Shown in pieces: positions 35,772-45,800 of a stretch of 64,000 bases of DNA (the stretch's first letter is position 1; the number at the start of each line of letters is the position of its first letter). The DNA lies in the IMG/VR virus record IMGVR_UViG_3300042460_000724, positions 46,306 through 110,305 of that record; one strand, given 5' to 3'. The DNA comes from a virus. The translations under genes were made by a program, and so were the position numbers. The notes under the pieces were generated by a model, which did not search any database, was not told the origin of the DNA, and worked only from the letters and a program-made list of their open reading frames with translations.

Positions 35772-36683
35772 TTAAAACGTTATCGACCCACTACTAGTCC
35801 ATTTATACACTCTATATCCACCTGATACAGTTATTGTTGGGCTACCGGTTGTACTTACGGCGGGGTCAAATGTATCTGCATAACGAATAATTACAATACC
35901 GGAGCCACCTCCGCCCCCATCTACTGTACTACCACCTCCGCCACCACCGCCGCCGGTATTTGGTGTACCTGCAACGGCTGATGCTCCTTGATAAGTGCCG
36001 CCGGCGCCACCGCCACCATTTCCGCCTGAGGATACGACCCCGTCTTTACCACCGCCGCCACCACCTGCATAGTATGTTGATGTTCCTGAAATACTTGATG
36101 CTAAACCTACGGCGCCAGGGGATGCAACTTGTGAACCCGCTGTAGTGCCGGCGGCTCCGGCGCCGCCACCGGATGATCCATAAGTAGTACCACCGCTACC
36201 ACCACCATTATTACCTTGTCCTGCTGTACCTGTACCACCTGAATAACCTGCATAAGAAGATCCGCCACCACTTCCGCCGTTATTACCATTACTACTAGCA
36301 CTTCTGGATGCTCCCCCGCCTCCACCGACTGAAGTTATTGTCCCGAAAACAGAATTAGAACCATTGCCGGAATTAACCGAAATACTTCCAGATGATGTTC
36401 CACCTGCACCCACTGTTACAGTAATAGGCGAACCAGAAGTAACTGAAAGACCGGTAGCTGTTCTATAACCACCTGCGCCACCGCCACCGCCATAGTAGCC
36501 GTAGCCGCCGGCGCCGCCACCTGCAACTACTAGATATTCTACCGCCGAGGTTTTAGAAGTAGGCCAATTACCAGATTGCGTAGCTTGCATCTGTTGACTT
36601 GTATTAAAAAATCCAGATGCTGAGATAGCATTAGTAACAACTTGGGTAGCAGATATTACACCACCATAATATCTTTTAACCAT
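35772..36683 (-). CDS. Glycine-rich tail-fibre/adhesin protein (second of a pair)
   Basis: A 303-residue paralogue of the neighbouring 300-residue protein. It shares VEYLVVAGGG, AGGYRTATGLSVTSGSPITV, VGLASSISGTSTYYAGGGGG and the C-terminal SGIVIIRYADTFDPAVSTTG...GYRVYKWTSSGSITF. The N-terminal ~35 residues (MVKRYYGGVISATQVVTNAI) are unrelated to those of its twin. The two genes are 8 bases apart, so a tandem duplication with a swapped N-terminus is likely. A GAGGATATAAG ribosome site precedes the ATG. The middle Gly loops differ in length and residue choice between the copies, as expected for receptor-contacting loops. Confidence 0.75.
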   Translation of the reverse strand: MVKRYYGGVISATQVVTNAISASGFFNTSQQMQATQSGNWPTSKTSAVEYLVVAGGGAGGYGYYGGGGGAGGYRTATGLSVTSGSPITVTVGAGGTSSGSISVNSGNGSNSVFGTITSVGGGGGASRSASSNGNNGGSGGGSSYAGYSGGTGTAGQGNNGGGSGGTTYGSSGGGAGAAGTTAGSQVASPGAVGLASSISGTSTYYAGGGGGGKDGVVSSGGNGGGGAGGTYQGASAVAGTPNTGGGGGGGGSTVDGGGGGSGIVIIRYADTFDPAVSTTGSPTITVSGGYRVYKWTSSGSITF

Positions 36684-36684
36684 T

Positions 36685-37056
36685 TTAGCTTATATCCTCA
36701 TAACTGCAAGTAACACATAATGTATTAGCTGTACCAGCTGTGGCTCCTAAACTACTGTTTTCTTCTAAGTAATATTGACTTGTTTTGTCAATTACGTTTA
36801 ATGTACTATTACCAGGAACATTTACATTACCAACTAATTGAAATAGTGTTCCACCAACGTTGGCAGCATTATAATAACCTATTGTTACGTTTGCGGTTGA
36901 GCTACCATAGTTTGCTACGTTTAATACATTTACTTTTAAGCATTTACCACTACCACTAGCATTGTTTAATACTGTGGTTGCACTCGTACTTGTTAGGTTT
37001 GCACCCGTTGTTTTACCATTGATTGTTGTTGCACTGATTATGTTTGGTGCTGCCAT
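36685..37056 (-). CDS. Small virion protein common in marine T4-like phages
   Basis: A 123-residue beta-rich protein: MAAPNIISATTINGKTTGAN, then TSATTVLNNASGSGKCLKVN, ANVTIGYYNAANVGGTLFQL and a conserved C-terminal half with VNVPGNSTLNVIDKTSQYYL and VTCSYEDIS. I recognise this layout from short structural proteins found in many marine myoviruses beside tail or neck genes. It has an excellent ribosome site (CGGAGGATAAC). It sits one base from the flanking genes, so it belongs to the same transcript as the fibre above and the glycine-rich pair below. Confidence 0.7.
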   Translation of the reverse strand: MAAPNIISATTINGKTTGANLTSTSATTVLNNASGSGKCLKVNVLNVANYGSSTANVTIGYYNAANVGGTLFQLVGNVNVPGNSTLNVIDKTSQYYLEENSSLGATAGTANTLCVTCSYEDIS

Positions 37057-37057
37057 G

Positions 37058-40000
37058 TTATCCTCCGAATATTAATGAATAGCCTACTGCGGCCGCTGCT
37101 GATGCTCCACCACCTCCACCTGCAGTTAGATTGATTGTTGTTACTTCTATATAACTACCATTTGCAGGAGCACTACTGAATGTTATATTAGCGTTAGCTA
37201 ATGTGTAATCTGTTCGTAATACTGTTGCACCGTTATAGTTAACACTAGTTTGATTTATGCTTGTTGGTGTCGTACTTAAAGTAAATATTGTTTGTACACC
37301 ATTACCAGTAAAGTTATCTACTGTTACGTTTGCTCCGGCCGGCGGTGCTGTCCAACTTAAGTTTCCTGAACCGTCAGTACTTAATACATATGTGTTTGAG
37401 CCACCAGTAATCTTAACGTTACCTACTGCTCCTAAATTAGTTTGTCCAGTAACGTTTAATGTACCTGCTACATTTACTCCGGTACCGGTAACAGTTACAA
37501 TATTAGCATTACCTACAGCACTCATTGTAATGTTGCCATTAGCGGTTGCAATACTTATGTTGCTGTTGCCGTTACTTATACTATTTGACGAACCACCTGC
37601 TACATTAGACCAAGTTAATGTACCTGATCCATCTGTTTGTAGATATTGACCATTAGAACCACCTGTAATTTTTACATTGCTAACTGGGCCCAATGAAACA
37701 TTGCTAGCACCTATTAAGTTAGCAGTACCTGTACTTGTTATACCAGTAAGTGTACCAACACTTGTAATGTTAGGTTGAGCCGCAGTATAAACAGTACCTG
37801 ACACTAGTGCATTAGCTACTTGACCCGAGACATTGCCGCCTGCTACACTGTTAGCAGTTGTAGCATATGTAGCTAAGTTGGCTGTTCCATATAAGTTACC
37901 AATAAAGAAATTAGCTGTTACTGCATTACCTAAGTTAGCATTACCTGCAGTGATAGTACCACTTGCAGTAAATGTATTAGCTGATATAACATTACCACCT
38001 GTAATATTACCACCTGTGCCTGCGCCAGCAGTGATATTACCCGCAGTTAGATTACCAGTAGTATTTAATGTACCTGCTACATTAACACCTGTTCCAGTAA
38101 TGACCATTGTGGTATTACCAACCGCAGTAAAATTAATATTACCATTACTAGTTGGAATATTTACATTACTATTTCCATTACTAATACTACTTCCACCACC
38201 ACCTGACTGTGCTACCCAAGAGAGATTACCTGAACCGTCAGTACTTAATACATATGCATTACTACCGCCAGTGATACGTACATTACCTACTGCACCAAGT
38301 GTTGTATTACTTGTATTAGCAAAGTTTACTATTCCATTACTTGTTAGTCCAGTTAATGTTCCAACTGATGTAATATTTGGTTGTGCCGCAGTTGTTACTG
38401 TGCCTGCAGTTGTAGCTGAATTAGCTGTACCATAGAAGTTACCAATGAAGTAATTAGCAGTTACACTATTGCCTAAATTTGCATTAGCGGCTGTTATGTT
38501 ACCGGACGCAGTAAATGTATTAGCCGATATGACATTACCACCTGTAATATTTCCACCACTACCAGATCCAGCAATGATATTACCCGCAGTTAGATTACCG
38601 GTTACATTTGCAGTACCTGTAATGTTTGCACCAGTACCTGTGATTACTAATATATTTGCATTACCCGCTACACTAGTTATTACATTACCATTTGCTAGTA
38701 CTACTACATTGCTATTTCCACTTACAATTGTATTACCTGCGCTTACTGTAATACCAGTTAGTAAACTGCCGTTACCACTAAAGAAATTAGCTGTAACCAA
38801 ATTACCTAAATTAGCATTACCGGATGTGATATTACCCGTAACAGCTAAACTTGTTAATGTACCAACTGACGTAATGTTTGGTTGAGCATTTGTATATACT
38901 GTGCCGGCTACTAATGCGTTAGCTACCTGTCCAGAAACATTACCACCTGCTACTGCATTTGCAGTTGTTGCATATGTAGCTAAGTTAGCTGTTCCGTAGA
39001 AATTACCAATGAAGTAGTTAGCGGTTACTGCATTGCCAAGATTAGCATTGCTAGCTGTAATATTACCACTAGCAATAAAAGTATTTGCCGAGATAACATT
39101 AGCATTACCAATATTACCACCTGAGCCAGTAGTATTAATATTGCCGGCTGTAATATTGCCACTAGCGATGAATGTGTTTGCGCTGATAACATTGACGTTA
39201 CTGACGTTACCACCAGAACCAGCTGTAATTAAATTACCAACAGTTGCATTTCCGGTTACATTCAATGTACCGGCAACATTAACACCTGTACCGGTAATTA
39301 CCATATTTGTATTACCAACAGCAGTAAAATTGATATTGCCGTTTGCAGATGGTATATTTACATTACTATTTCCATTACTTATGTTACTTGCGGCACCTGA
39401 ACTAACAGTAGACCAAGTTAATGTACCAGAGCCATCTGTTTGTAGATATTGACCATTAGAACCACCTGTGATTTTTACATTACCAACCGGGCCCAAAGAT
39501 ACATTACTGGCACCTATTAAGTTAGCAGTACCTGTACTTGTTATACCTGTTAGTGTACCAACACTTGTTATATTTGGTTGAGCCGCAGTATAAACTGTAC
39601 CTGACACTAATGCGTTAGCTACTTGACCAGAAACGTTGCCAGCTGGTAAACTTGTTAAGTTAGCTCCACTACCTATAAAAAAGTTAGCAGTAACACTGTT
39701 GCCTAAGTTAGCGTTACCGGCAGTAATATTACCACTAGCAATAAATGTGTTTGCACTAATAACATTAGCATTACCAATGTTACCACCACTACCAGTAGTA
39801 TTAATATTACCGGCGGTGATATTGCCACTAGCAATAAAGGTATTGGCTGAAATGACATTAACATTGCTGACATTACCACCTGATCCAGATGTAACAATAT
39901 TACCAACTGTAGCATTTCCAGTGACATTTAATGTACCAGATATGTTAGCTCCGGTTCCAGTAACTACTAGAATATTAGCATTGCCTACAGCACTGATATT

Positions 40001-42853
40001 AATATTGCCGTTTGCAGATGGTATATTTACATTACTATTTCCGTTACTGATGTTACTTGACGATCCACTTGCTACATTTGCCCAACTTAATACACCTGAG
40101 CCATTTGTTTGTAGATATTGACCATTTGTTCCACCAGTAATTGTTACATTACCTACAGGACCTAAGTTAGATGTACCAGATACAGTTACACTAGTTAATG
40201 TACCGACTGATGTAATATTAGGTTGCGCTGCCGTATAGACAGTACCTGCTACTAATGCATTGGCTACTTGACCAGATACATTAGCACCTGCTACCGCATT
40301 AGCTGTTGTAGCATATGTAGCTAAGTTAGCTGTTCCATAGAGATTACCAATGAAGTAATTAGCAGTTACCGCATTACCCAAATTAGCGTTACCCGCAGTG
40401 ATATTACCACTAGCAATAAATGTATTAGCTGAGATAACATTAGCATTGCCAATATTACCACCTGAGCCAGTAGTATTAATATTGCCGGCGGTGATATTAC
40501 CACTAGCAATGAATGTGTTTGCACTAATAACATTGACGTTAGATATATTACCACCGCTACCAGATGTAACGATATTACCAACAGTAGCATTTCCTGTAAC
40601 GTTTAATGTGCCTGCGACATTAACACCTGTACCAGTTACAATCACAATGTTTGCATTACCGGCTACACTAGTTGTTACATTACCGTTTGCGGCTACTAAT
40701 ACATTACTATTTCCGTTTGTAATTGTATTACCTGCGCTTACTGTAATACCAGTTAATAGACTACCATTACCAGTAAAGAAATTAGCTGTAACTAAGTTTC
40801 CTAAGTTAGCATTACCTGAACTTATATTACCAGTAACTGCTAAACTAGTTAGTGTTCCAACACTTGTTATATTGGGTTGTGCCGCCGTATATACTGTACC
40901 TGAGATTAATGCATTGCCCACTTGTCCTGTAACATTAGCACCTGCAATTGAACTTAATCCAGATCCGTTACCCGTGAATACCCCTGTATTAGCAGTTATA
41001 TTGGCAGCTGTTATGTCTCCATTCACCGCTAAACCAGTTAATGTACCAACACTTGTAACTTGTGTTTGACTTGCGTTAACGCTAAAAGTACTACCAGTTA
41101 ATGTTAATCCTGTACCTGCTTGGTATGTACCAGCTCCACTAAATTGAGTGAACTCAATGTTATTACCAGGAGTACCAATGGCAGTTACTGTACTTGTTTG
41201 TACCCATCCGGTGTTGTCATACAATGTACCACTGGTTACGAATATAAAATCACCTGCTTCTACTTCTGGTACACTGTTATAGTCTGTTGCACGTGTAATA
41301 ACAGTAGCGTTACTCCAAGTATAGATACCATTTAATACTGCATTTGCTTCATTTTTAACTAAGATGCGAGTACCTGATGTTTGTACATTTACACCATCAA
41401 TTAAGTTGAATGTCCCAGTAGTAGTTAGATTTGCACCTACCCCACTAGAGCCGTTATTGTATGTTATTGTACCAGTAGTAACGTTAGCTAATGTATCTGG
41501 TGTTGCGGCGGCGGCTGCATCGTGTACGTTTAGTCCTTGAGCAACATCATCAACATATTGTTTTGTTGCGGCATCTGTGCTTGCAACAGGTGTTGCTAAA
41601 TTTGTAATATTAAAGCTGTTTAAATTAACATTAGCACCAAATGAACCTGATCCTGATACTGTTATACCTGTTAGTGTACCAACACTAGTTATATTTGGTT
41701 GTGCCGCAGTTGTTAACGAACCCGTTACCGCAGTAAATACTCCAGTAGTTGCACCAATGTTACCTGCATTAGCGTTACCGGTAACATTTAGTGTACCGGC
41801 GGTTATATTACCGCTAGCAGTAAATGTATTAGCTGAAACAACATTTACATTGCTGATGTTACCACCACTACCCGTAGTTGATAAATTAGCTACCGTAGTG
41901 TTACCAATTACATTTAATGTACCGGCTACGTTAACCCCTGTACCAGTTACAACTAAAATATTTGCATTACCTGCAACACTAGTAGTTACATTTCCGTTAG
42001 CAGATACAAGTACGTTGCTATTTCCATTTACAATTGAATTACCAGCACTTACTGTAATACCTGTTAATAAACTACCATTACCACTAAAGAAATTTGCAGT
42101 AACTAAATTGCCTAGATTAGCATTACCTGCATTTACGTTACCGGAAATATTAGCTGTTGTTGCAAAAACTGTGCTATTTGCAATGACGTTACTAGCAACG
42201 ATGTTACCAGTATCACTGATAGAGGCTTTGTCACCACCAGTAGTGAAGAAATTAATGTATCCTGCAGGACCAGCAGACATATAGACGCCTGTGCCACCGT
42301 TTACAATAATAGGTGCGTTAACGTTCCCACTAGTTGTTAAGTTACCCCCAGTAACGTTACCAGTTACTGTCAATGAAGTTAATGTACCAACACTAGTAAT
42401 ATTTGGCTGTGCGTTAGTTGTTAGTGTACCTGTAAAGTAATTAGCAGTAACTAGATTACCTAGATTAGCATTACCTGCAGTTAAGTTACCGGATATGTTT
42501 GCTGTACCGGATATATTTGCACCGGTACCTGTAATCACCATTATAGTGTTACCTGTAGCAGTAAGATTAATATTACCATTACTACTTGGAATGTTTACAT
42601 TGCTGTTGCCGTTGCTAATACTACTAGTAGAACCGGTAGTTACAGTAGACCAAGTTAATACACCGGATCCATCTGTTTGCAGATATTGACCATTAGCACC
42701 GCCACCAATATAGATATTACCAACAGCACCTAAATTACTTGAAGTTGTTATAGTAAGGTTGGCAACAGACAGATTGGCAGAAACGTTCATACCGTTAACT
42801 GTGTAGTTACCAGATGTATCTATTCCTGATGGTTTAATTACTGTCAATGCCAT
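37058..42853 (-). CDS. Very long repeat-rich tail-fibre protein
   Basis: A 1931-residue fibre, the longest of the repeat class. The anchor MALTVIKPSGIDTSGNYTVN matches the other two fibres of its class. The body repeats SNGNSNVNIPSANGNIN, GTLNVTGNATVGNIVTSGSG and NVISANTFIASGNITAGN many times, including back-to-back long duplications in its middle. It carries one copy of the shared DAATKQYVDDVAQGL module at about residues 410-595. The C-terminus (NFTGNGVQTIFTLSTTPTSI, SSAPANGSYIEVTTINL, then a Gly run and AVGYSLIFGG) is related to the end of the 1401-residue fibre. No autoproteolytic chaperone is present. Confidence 0.83.
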   Translation of the reverse strand: MALTVIKPSGIDTSGNYTVNGMNVSANLSVANLTITTSSNLGAVGNIYIGGGANGQYLQTDGSGVLTWSTVTTGSTSSISNGNSNVNIPSSNGNINLTATGNTIMVITGTGANISGTANISGNLTAGNANLGNLVTANYFTGTLTTNAQPNITSVGTLTSLTVTGNVTGGNLTTSGNVNAPIIVNGGTGVYMSAGPAGYINFFTTGGDKASISDTGNIVASNVIANSTVFATTANISGNVNAGNANLGNLVTANFFSGNGSLLTGITVSAGNSIVNGNSNVLVSANGNVTTSVAGNANILVVTGTGVNVAGTLNVIGNTTVANLSTTGSGGNISNVNVVSANTFTASGNITAGTLNVTGNANAGNIGATTGVFTAVTGSLTTAAQPNITSVGTLTGITVSGSGSFGANVNLNSFNITNLATPVASTDAATKQYVDDVAQGLNVHDAAAAATPDTLANVTTGTITYNNGSSGVGANLTTTGTFNLIDGVNVQTSGTRILVKNEANAVLNGIYTWSNATVITRATDYNSVPEVEAGDFIFVTSGTLYDNTGWVQTSTVTAIGTPGNNIEFTQFSGAGTYQAGTGLTLTGSTFSVNASQTQVTSVGTLTGLAVNGDITAANITANTGVFTGNGSGLSSIAGANVTGQVGNALISGTVYTAAQPNITSVGTLTSLAVTGNISSGNANLGNLVTANFFTGNGSLLTGITVSAGNTITNGNSNVLVAANGNVTTSVAGNANIVIVTGTGVNVAGTLNVTGNATVGNIVTSGSGGNISNVNVISANTFIASGNITAGNINTTGSGGNIGNANVISANTFIASGNITAGNANLGNAVTANYFIGNLYGTANLATYATTANAVAGANVSGQVANALVAGTVYTAAQPNITSVGTLTSVTVSGTSNLGPVGNVTITGGTNGQYLQTNGSGVLSWANVASGSSSNISNGNSNVNIPSANGNINISAVGNANILVVTGTGANISGTLNVTGNATVGNIVTSGSGGNVSNVNVISANTFIASGNITAGNINTTGSGGNIGNANVISANTFIASGNITAGNANLGNSVTANFFIGSGANLTSLPAGNVSGQVANALVSGTVYTAAQPNITSVGTLTGITSTGTANLIGASNVSLGPVGNVKITGGSNGQYLQTDGSGTLTWSTVSSGAASNISNGNSNVNIPSANGNINFTAVGNTNMVITGTGVNVAGTLNVTGNATVGNLITAGSGGNVSNVNVISANTFIASGNITAGNINTTGSGGNIGNANVISANTFIASGNITASNANLGNAVTANYFIGNFYGTANLATYATTANAVAGGNVSGQVANALVAGTVYTNAQPNITSVGTLTSLAVTGNITSGNANLGNLVTANFFSGNGSLLTGITVSAGNTIVSGNSNVVVLANGNVITSVAGNANILVITGTGANITGTANVTGNLTAGNIIAGSGSGGNITGGNVISANTFTASGNITAANANLGNSVTANYFIGNFYGTANSATTAGTVTTAAQPNITSVGTLTGLTSNGIVNFANTSNTTLGAVGNVRITGGSNAYVLSTDGSGNLSWVAQSGGGGSSISNGNSNVNIPTSNGNINFTAVGNTTMVITGTGVNVAGTLNTTGNLTAGNITAGAGTGGNITGGNVISANTFTASGTITAGNANLGNAVTANFFIGNLYGTANLATYATTANSVAGGNVSGQVANALVSGTVYTAAQPNITSVGTLTGITSTGTANLIGASNVSLGPVSNVKITGGSNGQYLQTDGSGTLTWSNVAGGSSNSISNGNSNISIATANGNITMSAVGNANIVTVTGTGVNVAGTLNVTGQTNLGAVGNVKITGGSNTYVLSTDGSGNLSWTAPPAGANVTVDNFTGNGVQTIFTLSTTPTSINQTSVNYNGATVLRTDYTLANANITFSSAPANGSYIEVTTINLTAGGGGGASAAAAVGYSLIFGG
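41074..41623 (-). repeat. Shared ~180-residue fibre module, copy 2
   Basis: Same module as at 32542-33090 and closest to it, with STDAATKQYVDDVAQGLNVH and a GVNVQTSGTRILVKNEAN stretch almost identical in both. Confidence 0.8.
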
Positions 42854-42873
42854 TATATCTTATCCTTATTATG

Positions 42874-42881
42874 TATTTAGT
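42874..42881 (-). promoter_or_regulatory. Degenerate late-promoter-like box (ACTAAATA)
   Basis: ACTAAATA on the minus strand, 20 bases above the 1931-residue fibre, the same variant as in front of the S74 fibre. Confidence 0.35.
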
Positions 42882-42886
42882 TGTTA

Positions 42887-45800
42887 TTAATAGATCGGGA
42901 ATGCAGTTGTTGGTGGGGTAAAGTTTGCAGTATATCGTGCATAACCTTTTGTTATTCTGAAATCATCCATATAACCATAGAAAGGTCCCCAAGAGCCTCC
43001 CGTAAAAGCATATCCAATATCAAGTTTTGAAGCTGTCAAATTAGTTGAATCCGTGCCTGAAGATTTTGAAATCCCGTCATAATAAAAGTTTACTGCAGTT
43101 CCATTGCGTACTATTGCAATGTGATGCCATCCGTTTATTTCTACTGCTTGTCCTGCATTGGCACCGCCGGCCGAACCGCAAGTAAATGCATAATTACCAT
43201 TATATTGAATCAATGATACCCCATCAGCCGGTGACCAGCCCTCACCAAAAGAAAATATATACCTACTAGCAGTATCTAACGGGTATATCCAAAATTCAAT
43301 AGTAAGATTCCCGGTACCAAATGGCTGTATAATAGGTGTCTGAATCTGGTCATTAGTGCCATCAAAACTCATACTACTTCCGCCAAATTTACTTACTGCG
43401 GTACTTAATTTTGCACCATCTATGGTTTCCATTGTAGTCATCATTGCGGCATCGTAGACACCAGCACTTGTTCCATTAATTAACCAACTTGTATTTTGTA
43501 TTGCTGTTAATGGTTGTGATGGTGGTACAAAGTTGCTTGTATATAAGGCAGTACCAGCAATCATACGAGTATCAGTTATGTATCCATTTACACCATCTGA
43601 ACGAGCACCTCCCCCACCAAACAATATTCCCTGTGTAAATGGTTTTAATCCAGATTGAATTGCAGAACCATATGTAGTTGAACCAATTTGAACACCATTA
43701 ATGAAAAGCCTAATAGTATTTCCACTACGTGTTGCGGCAAAATGATACCATTGACTCGCAGTAAAAGTGTATGCTGTTTCAATTGCCCATATTGTAGTTA
43801 CAGTAGATGATTCGGCGAATCGCACAGTGGTGTTACTCGAAACTCGCAATTCAACATAGGGCGTGTTACCACCTGTGTTATTACCTAATCCAAAAATCCA
43901 GTTACTAGAACCAAAAGAATTAAAGTATACCCAAGCTTCCATTGTCCAATTGGTTGTTGTTCCAGCTATAGGTGATGCTATGTTACTATAAATTATGCCA
44001 GTATTATCTGAATTAGTAGAACCACCAATTGTACTTACTGTATAACCCTGTGTAGTTGCACTAGTAAAACCGAATGGGTTTTGTATTGTTGGCTGACTAT
44101 TACCAGCTGTAGTAATAGGGAAATTATTTGTACTGTTATCTATAAATGTTGGTGATTGACATGTCAATAAACTTGTACCAGATATTGCCGTCAATGGACT
44201 TGTGGGGGGTGTAAAGATAGTTGTACCTGTTGTAGTACTAGCAGTAACATAACCTGCAACTACAGATCCTCTAACAACACGCATATTAGACAGATAACCT
44301 ATAGGGCCGCCGCCTTCACTAAATACACGCCAGGCTGTACTTGATGCAAAATTTGTACCACCTAAAGCAGAATATGCTCGAAGTACACCATTAACAAACA
44401 ATCTCATTGCAGATCCACTACGAGTAACACACAAGTGTAACCATTGATTTGTTAAAGCTGATATATTATATGATACGATTATTGCTCCGCCGTTACTAGC
44501 AACACCAAAAGTACCACTGTCTGAATAAATTTGAAAGCCACTTGCCGTATTAGCTTCAAATATTCTAGGATATTGACCTCCTAAATTAGTAAAATACCAC
44601 CAACTTTCCCAAGTAAAATCTTGTGTACCTTCTGGTCCAGCCGCACCTGTAATATTTAACACATCTCCCGTACCATCAAAATAACCACTATAACTTGTTG
44701 GGGTCAATGATGATGGATTGAATGGACTAAATCGTTGTACACTTGTATCACCAACTTTTGTAATAGTGTAGTTGTTTATACTGTCATCAATAAAACGACT
44801 GTCAGCACAGGTTAATAAACTGGTGTTTGTTATCGGTGTTAGTGGAGTTGTAGATGGAGTGAACGCTGAGGTATATACTGCGGTACCCTTAACAATCCTA
44901 GCATTGCTAATGTACCCTGTCCAATCTTGAATAACAGATCCGTTGTATGTTAGTGAACCAATTTGTACTTTTGCAAAAGTTTGTATGGTTCCACTATATG
45001 CAACTGAGCCCTGTAACACCCCATCTAAGTACAAATAAATGTTATTACCATTTCTAACTGTAGCAATATGATGCCACACGTTTGATGTTAGTAATGTTGT
45101 TCCTGCAACAGACCACGGCACTGACGATTGTGTCCCTTCTTCTGCAAACACATATCCTGTACCAGTTTTTGTTCCGAATTGAAGATATGGGTAACCGGAG
45201 TTATTACAGAAAGTTAAAAAGTTTCTATACCCACTTGTTAGACTAGAGCCGGTATACATTACCCATGCTTCTACAGTCCAACTTCCACTACCCAAATCTA
45301 GTGGGCCACTGGCTGTAATTGGAGTAGTCAAGTAATCACCGGTACCATCAAAGTAGTTACTCCAGTTACCACCGTATGGTGAGAATGTACCTTGAGTAGC
45401 TTTACCGACATAAGTGACAGGAAAATTGTTTGTACTATTATCTAAGAATACATTATTGTTTACTGATTGATTGTTTTGTAATGTTAATAAACTTGTACCA
45501 CTAATCGCTGTTAATGGTGCTGTGGGCGGGGTGAAGTTAGCTGTATAAACTGCGGTACCTACTACTAATCTAGCATCAGAGATGTATCCATTAGCGTAAA
45601 AACCATTATAATCAGTATAATATCTACCCATAACTGCTACAGTATTAACTGCGGTGTTATTAACTGATCCTATAGATCCTACACTAACACCATTCTTATA
45701 TAAAGTAAGAGTGTTACCACTTCGTACACCCGCCACATGAATCCAAACATTGGTTGTCAATGCGACACTATCATATATGTCAAAGGCTGCGCCATCAGTT

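Noticed and set aside
34861-36683. Collagen-like G-X-Y repeats in the glycine-rich pair
   Set aside because: The glycine spacing is not a regular three-residue pattern and proline is scarce; the blocks fit a glycine-rich adhesin better.
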